A stretch of 64,000 bases of DNA, taken from NCBI GenBank assembly GCA_003313425.1, contig NHZP01000009.1, positions 1,054,001-1,118,000 of the forward strand, in the 5' to 3' direction. Source of the DNA: Pseudopyrenochaeta lycopersici (lineage: Eukaryota > Ascomycota > Dothideomycetes > Pleosporales > Pseudopyrenochaetaceae). Of this stretch, positions 58,728 to 64,000 are shown one piece after another. The number at the start of each line of letters is the position of its first letter. Position 1 is the first letter of the stretch. A program made the translations under genes and the position numbers. The notes below the pieces were generated by a model. The model was not told the DNA's origin and did no database searches. It saw nothing but the letters and a program-made list of their open reading frames with translations.

Positions 58728-59570
58728 TCTGAAATAAATCGAGAACTTTGATAACACACGGGATTCATAACCAACTTTCTCCGAGCATCCTCTACGCAAT
58801 CGGTAAGTGTACCTAGCCGCACTCGTTTTCTCTGATGCGTTTACCTCGGACCATATCCCAGCCTCCGATAATACTTCCTTTCCAACGCGACATACACAAC
58901 ACCACGGTCTGGCTACCTTCGCATTTTAAGAATAAGTAGCACTGCTAATATCCCAGAGATTTGTCTGGTTCGCCAATACTAGCACGTAGCCTTTTGAAAT
59001 GCATTCCTTTGAGGCAGGTTGAAATCTTCGCTTTCCCGCATATCAAGGCAATCCTGAATCCGGTAATACTCTCGAGACTTCAAGTCTTGTCGCCATATGA
59101 TGCGGTGAATCGTTGTTGCTACCTCGCCAGTTTACTTGAAGGTAGAAAGATTGTGATTAGCTTAGGTATGATGGATGTTGTATGAGAATTACATTAAGAT
59201 CAAGGAAAGTAAAGAAAACAATACGCATATCTCGTGATGAACGCAGACCTGCAGGGGATAAATAGCGGCTTAAATGTGGACGGAATACAAGTGAAATATA
59301 GATATCTTCAGGGACAATCTTGATGCTAATATCTTCCCGTAAATATTAGGCGTAGAGCACCCCCATGTCTCGGTCTGTGGATACACCGTGGTCAATTCCT
59401 CCTAAAAATGTTCATAATTATGTGTTGACTAAATGAATGTAAATCAGTATCTCCCTCTCTCAACGCCATGTGACCTTTGAAGGTAGCTAATACTCCCGAT
59501 GGCAATGAACGATTACGCTTCTAACTATTATGCCTTGGGTGCAAGATGATTGTGATGGCGGCCATGACCA
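58728..59570. other. Intergenic between the converging HET and STE3-type genes
   Basis: 843 bp without a credible gene. Sequence near 59.2-59.5 kb is AT-rich and probably includes the 3' flank of the receptor gene. Confidence 0.45.
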
Positions 59571-61125
59571 TCACGCCCAAGCAACCTCCGGTTTACAATC
59601 TTTATCGGCATCATCTCGCTTGTGGTGGTCCTGGTGCACTTCATTGACGACCTGCACGCCATCTGATTCGCTGACCGGCGTTGAAGCTTGAGAGGTGGAT
59701 GCCCAAGCGTGTGCGTGAACGCCAGCTGAGATGGAGGTAGATGCTGATAGCTCTGTTTCGATGATCGCGGAAGTGGACGGATGCGAGAACAATGGCAGAA
59801 TGGGGCCGTGATGCCCCTGACTGTGGAAGATTTGCTTAAAATAGGATCGCTCTTGCTGTCGGTTCTCATGTGCTGGTTTAGGAATTGTGTCCTTGGTCGC
59901 GACAGGATGAAGTTGAGAGATCGTGTCCACTTCCATCGAACGAGTGCGTGTAGCGCTGCTGAATGTATCTATAGTAGAGCCGTGTTTTGAGTCATTATTC
60001 GAGAACATATTTCTTGCCTTGGTAGAAATGTTTGATCCCCACGTTTTCGCAACAACGAAGCTCGTAGGCGTTGAACTCCCGCTTTCGCGCGTCACATACA
60101 GGCTCGGGAAAATCCTACCAAGCCCAAGTGCTAATAGCATCTTCCTGTAGAGATTGTAGGAATCATTGCCAGTGCCGAAGACAAAGAAAACGACATAGCC
60201 TGTGGCAACTTGAACCCATTTCTCGATAGAGACTTGGCCGAAGGCGGGGATCTTCATGATAGTGTTGAATGCAGGCCCGTGGACTTTGTTCCAGTCGTAA
60301 GGGTCTATAATCGCACTGCAGAGGCTGACAAGGACCCAGATAGAGTAGGGGAGGTAGATGAGAGTAATGATGATGCAGATAGTGAAGAGTCGGAGGAACC
60401 GTGATTTGGTCGTGTTGCGGGCGGAAATTAGACGATGGAACTCGCGGCGGTAGCGATATAGGCGGTATATCAGAAGTCCTGGTTTCTAGTAAGTCTAAGC
60501 CACTTGGAGAGTTTCGAAGTGATACCAACTTACCAGCGTAGTATGCAGCAACGAGCATAGTAATAGGTCCCCACATGAAACTCAATACCATGCTGGGCCA
60601 ACTTGTATCAAAACCAGAAATGCAACCAACAATACCGTACAAGAGGTAGCGTACCGGTTGGACCACGTAGTAGATGAGGATCATGATCAATGGATACAAC
60701 CAACACCACATAACCTCTAACAAGGCCTCCTTGGTCTTACTTCTCTGGCTGGAAGAGACAGTAATGTTGCTTGTATCCATGACTTTGGCAAGTTTCCGCA
60801 CAATCATAGCAGTGGAGGCTGCTAAACCTACCGAACCACCAATCTGAATACGAACACTGATGTCACACCATACGTTGCCGTCCCACCAATCCAGAATGTT
60901 GTCACGTGGCCAAATGAGGGGATTGATAGAGTTGAAGAAGTTATGCAAAACTATCCATAGAATGAGAGAGCCGGCTGCGATGTTCCGTTGTGAGAAGTGC
61001 CACGCCATTGGCGGCATGCAGAGTAGCCATGCCGGGAAGGAGAGAACTGGGAGAACGATGGCTTGCGGATATAGAGGAGGTATTGGGGCTACTGAAGGAG
61101 TTGCGAACTCGAAAACTTCCCTCAT
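59571..61125 (-). CDS. STE3: STE3-type pheromone receptor (seven-transmembrane GPCR for lipid-modified a-factor)
   Basis: STE3-type receptors bind farnesylated peptide pheromone and signal through a G protein during mating and fusion. Exons on the minus strand: 61125-60534 and 60478-59571, 499 residues. The 55 bp intron joins VAAYYAG to LLIYRLYRYRREFHRLISAR. Family blocks: FNSINPLIWPRDNILDWWDG, VWCDISVRIQIGGSVGLAAS, RKLAKVMDTSN and YDWNKVHGPAFNTI before helix seven. Seven hydrophobic segments fill about residues 15-310. The cytosolic tail of about 180 residues is Ser/Thr/His-rich, suggesting phosphorylation-based desensitisation. The neighbouring gene at 62429 is divergent. No pheromone precursor gene was recognised nearby. 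Confidence 0.94.
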
Positions 61126-62428
61126 GCTCGGTATGTTTGCTCACTAGATTGTAAGGAAGAGGGGGATAGTTGCAGCAGATGTAGGGGCGGGTGGCAAGGG
61201 CTGGCAATGCTCAGTCGGCTGGTCTGGGTTGCCTTCTCGGGTATTGCCGCTGGTCGCGTACTTTGTCTAGTGAATTTCTGATACTTCTTTGTTGTGGATT
61301 GGGCCGATGATACAATCTCAGGATAGTGATAACGGTTGGGGGCAGGAATGTGAGGAAGATGGTGACTGGACCGAGATTGAAGAGAGACTTGAATTGAGCG
61401 GTGAGCTTCATTATCAGTGAAATTGCACGGTAATCTCGTATGAAATCTCTCAATAGGTGTCTCAAACTTCAATACCGCTCAATAGCAGTTGTTGTCTAGT
61501 TCGAAGTATGCAAGCGACTCTGAGAACTCAAGACCTGCTCTAGAGGGGTGATTCGCCGAAGAACCTGGCCATTCCATGAAACAATTTGATTTGTGGCCAT
61601 GGACCGGATCACCAGTTGCTCATGTTCCGTGGTTACGGTCGTTGACATGGTGTTGGACCAGGCCTGGCCTCATATTGCCGGATTCGGGTCTGAATAGAAA
61701 ATATAATAAAAACTGCCAAACATGAAAAGGAAAATGAACGAGAAACATGAGACATGTCTGTGAGGGTTCTTGAAAAAATCCAGGGGCCACTCTTTACTAC
61801 AATTAGATATCAGTTACCGTATGTTGTAGGGCGCTTGCAAGGTCGTAGAAGGCTTCGAGCTTCTAGCGCTTTCTATCGATACGTTGGCAATAATTTCCCC
61901 AAGATTTCATGAATCCACTGCCTGGACTTGCGGTACATATTCCGGATCGACTTGCGATAGGCGCATGGGATAGTGATGGAAGGTTGCGGTGAGTCCCGTT
62001 GTCATTCGCGTGTTGGTCCAGACTACTAGACCTCCGTCAACAAAGTGTCAGTAAATCCGAGGTTCAATCACGGATATCATTGTTGTAGCCGGCGAAAAGG
62101 CACTGCGTACCCGGACAGCCTATGCCATGTGGATGTTGCAACAACTCTTGGCATTTTGATTGTTAGAGTTGTTGATGTCCTTGTTGATGTATGACGTAAC
62201 CCTTGCGATTCCGAGGTATCTACCGAACGAACTACGGCACACGACTTCGTAACACGGAATGTGAGCGCCACCAGAGCGCTCAGTATGCATCGCCTTAGTT
62301 TGCTGCAATCAACACGACGCGATTCGCATATCTGTACTGTCGCGCCTTCTAGGCTCGTATCGTGGCGCACGTAAATTAGGCCTCCGCCCGCGACGACTGT
62401 TCGCTCATTACAACGTCGCTTCTTCGCC
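61126..62428. promoter_or_regulatory. Divergent upstream region of the STE3-type receptor and the gene at 62429
   Basis: 1.3 kb between two divergent starts. The first 370 bases, nearest the receptor, have C-rich minus-strand sequence with small overlapping ORFs, interpreted as a 5' leader. No known mating-factor binding site was searched systematically, and none stood out. Confidence 0.4.
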
Positions 62429-63837
62429 ATGGATGGCGCGTCTACCGAGAGCCATGCCTCTGGCTCTCAGATCCACCCTGTGCTACGCCAAAGAATGCTC
62501 AACCGTGCAGCAACCTTCAGTGAAGGCGCCCAACCTGCCATACCAACCCTCCCTCGCCGCCGAAGCTCTCTGCTCTCCGACATCTCCGACTCACGGCATT
62601 CTTTTCGGTCTTCAACTGACAACCTGCTTAAAGTAAACGGAAACAATGACATGGACAGGTACACGTCATCGGACGAGCCTTCACACTGGATCTCGATCCC
62701 CATTGTGGCTGCGATTGTACCAGCAATTGTTGGGTTGACACACGAAAATGGAGCCGCCATTGCGACGGATGTCCTGATGCTAGCTTTGGCGTCATGGTTC
62801 CTGCATTGGTGTGTACGTGTTCCATGGTGAGTTGTGAAGCAAGGCCTATGAGTTCGCCGCTGATATGGAGCAGGGACTGGTATCACGAGGCTCAGCAAAG
62901 GCGGTATGAATATAGCGAAGCCCCCGGGACACAATATGACGATACTATCGTAGAGGAGGACGAAGATAGCATTGGGAGTCCGGATGAGCGCACCGAACTG
63001 CCAGCGGATGCCCCACAAGAGCCAAGACCTAAAACTTGTAGCAGTCCGTCACCAGCCACAATTGCTCAGAGGGAGGCGCGTGAGCAGTTGCAAAGACAGG
63101 AGATCCTCGCTTTCATTGCGTGCTTCCTCGGCCCGCTCATTGGTGCTTTTTTGTTACATACCATACGGGCACAGCTTACGCGCGCGGAAGGTATAGTGTC
63201 GAACTTTAACCTGGTCCTGTTTCTCCTTGGCGCAGAGATTCGACCATTCCGTCGCCTGTTCAAAATGAAGAGGGATAGGATCTTGCATCTTCAACGTATT
63301 GTCAAATTGGATCCAAGAGATGAGTTGAAAGTCGCTGACGCGCAACAAATCTCGCAGCGACTTTCGGAGCTAGAGGCCCGCTTGGATGGACCCATCGCAA
63401 ATAGCGATATGGACATTGTCAAAGTCAGTACTGAAGTACGACAAAGCATGCAATTACAGCTAGATGCTCTCAACCGTGCAGTTCGACGATACGAGAAACG
63501 CCATATGGCGCAATCAATACAGATCGAGGCGCGCTTTCAGGAGCTCGACTTACGACTCAGGGATGCGCTCTCCTTGGCTGCTGCGGCTGCTAGGACTGGT
63601 CAAAAACCTGGCATTATATCGATGACTGTCAGTTGGATTTCAAGTCTCATAAATCATGTCTTCCAAACAGCCTGGAATATTGCCACGTATCCAATCCGTG
63701 TAGTAGCAGCTGCGACCACGTTGGTGAAATCTTGGTTTATCAAGGATGAACGGCAAAGTCGAAGACGAGGCAAAGCGCAATTTAATGGGCATTCTTCTAT
63801 ATCGACACCTAGGATGCAGTCGAAAAGTGGCCGATGA
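62429..63837 (+). CDS. Unknown fungal membrane protein with coiled coil
   Basis: Two exons, 62429-62826 and 62874-63837, separated by a 47 bp intron (GTGAGT...GAGCAG) that restores VPW to DWYHEAQQRRYEYSE; 453 residues. The N-terminal 85 residues are polar and Ser/Arg-rich. One or two hydrophobic segments follow (WISIPIVAAIVPAIVGL and DVLMLALASWFLHWCV). After an acidic linker there is another membrane pair (AFIACFLGPLIGAFLL and GIVSNFNLVLFLLGAEI), then a helical, probably coiled-coil region (ISQRLSELEARLDG, QLQLDALNRAVRRYEKRH) and an amphipathic, basic C-terminus. I do not recognise a named family. The organisation fits an organelle or ER membrane scaffold, but that is only a guess. Confidence 0.7.
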
Positions 63838-64000
63838 ACAGATTCTCATCAAACATCACTTTTTCAACATTGAGCGTCTCTATTCCTTGTTCCTAATTTC
63901 CATTCTTGAACCAGCTCATCCTTATTTGACACTTTCGTCAGCACCCAGCTTCACTAGAACCAAACCGGCGTTGTCCAATTGAGTAACCCGAAACTCAGAC
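63838..64000. other. 3' flank of the last gene
   Basis: 163 bases after the stop at 63837; only short open frames, nothing supportable. Confidence 0.5.

Noticed and set aside
1..64000. tRNA, rRNA, CRISPR arrays, transposon termini
   Set aside because: No B-box-plus-cloverleaf candidate, rRNA-like block, regular spaced repeat or paired terminal repeat was found by eye; a tRNA scan and repeat search would settle this.

Overview
The window is nuclear DNA of a filamentous ascomycete. Its genes carry short spliceosomal introns (about 47-126 bp) with GT...AG ends and CTRAY-type branch points. It encodes fungal-specific families: a WOPR regulator, a HET-domain protein, a STE3-type pheromone receptor, and Lys9 of the alpha-aminoadipate pathway. 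Gene content and several fungal-only protein styles suggest Dothideomycetes, probably Pleosporales. That placement is inference. No bacterial, plasmid, viral or CRISPR features, and no rRNA or tRNA genes, were recognised.

Layout. 1-7.7 kb is compact: GET4 (partial, -), LYS9 (-), SEC15 (+), RAI1 (-) and a small unknown gene (+). 7.7-9.5 kb is gene-poor and holds only protein-like scraps. 9.5-11.6 kb is a Mei2-like meiotic RNA-binding gene, followed by a possible 64-residue membrane ORF. 11.9-18.0 kb has no convincing intact gene. 18.0-19.8 kb holds a convergent pair: an Rmp1-type RNase MRP subunit (+) and a KANL3/TEX30-like hydrolase (-). 20-23 kb has a small Cys-rich ORF and two frame-broken gene remnants on opposite strands. 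23-26.5 kb has degenerate ORFs only. 26.5-28.3 kb is a WOPR (Wor1/Ryp1/Sge1) master regulator (-), followed upstream by about 11 kb without a recognisable gene, part of it visibly GC-rich.

39.7-64 kb is gene-rich again: a small SANT-like nuclear protein (+), UFD1 (-) divergent from a LIN1/CD2BP2 GYF-domain gene (+), a Pin4-like RRM+R3H RNA-binding gene (+), the heat shock factor HSF1 (-), a P5B ATPase of the Ypk9/ATP13A2 type (-), a HET-domain gene with a displaced C-terminal frame (+), a STE3-type receptor (-), and an unknown membrane coiled-coil protein (+).

Most genes are housekeeping functions with no pathway link: tail-anchored protein insertion, lysine synthesis, exocytosis, 5'-end RNA quality control, RNase MRP, Cdc48 adaptor, splicing and stress response. 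A looser theme is developmental and sexual regulation (Mei2-like, WOPR, STE3, HET), but these genes are far apart and nothing indicates co-regulation. The most intriguing feature is the very long gene-free region upstream of the WOPR regulator. It recalls the long leader and regulatory region described for Candida albicans WOR1.
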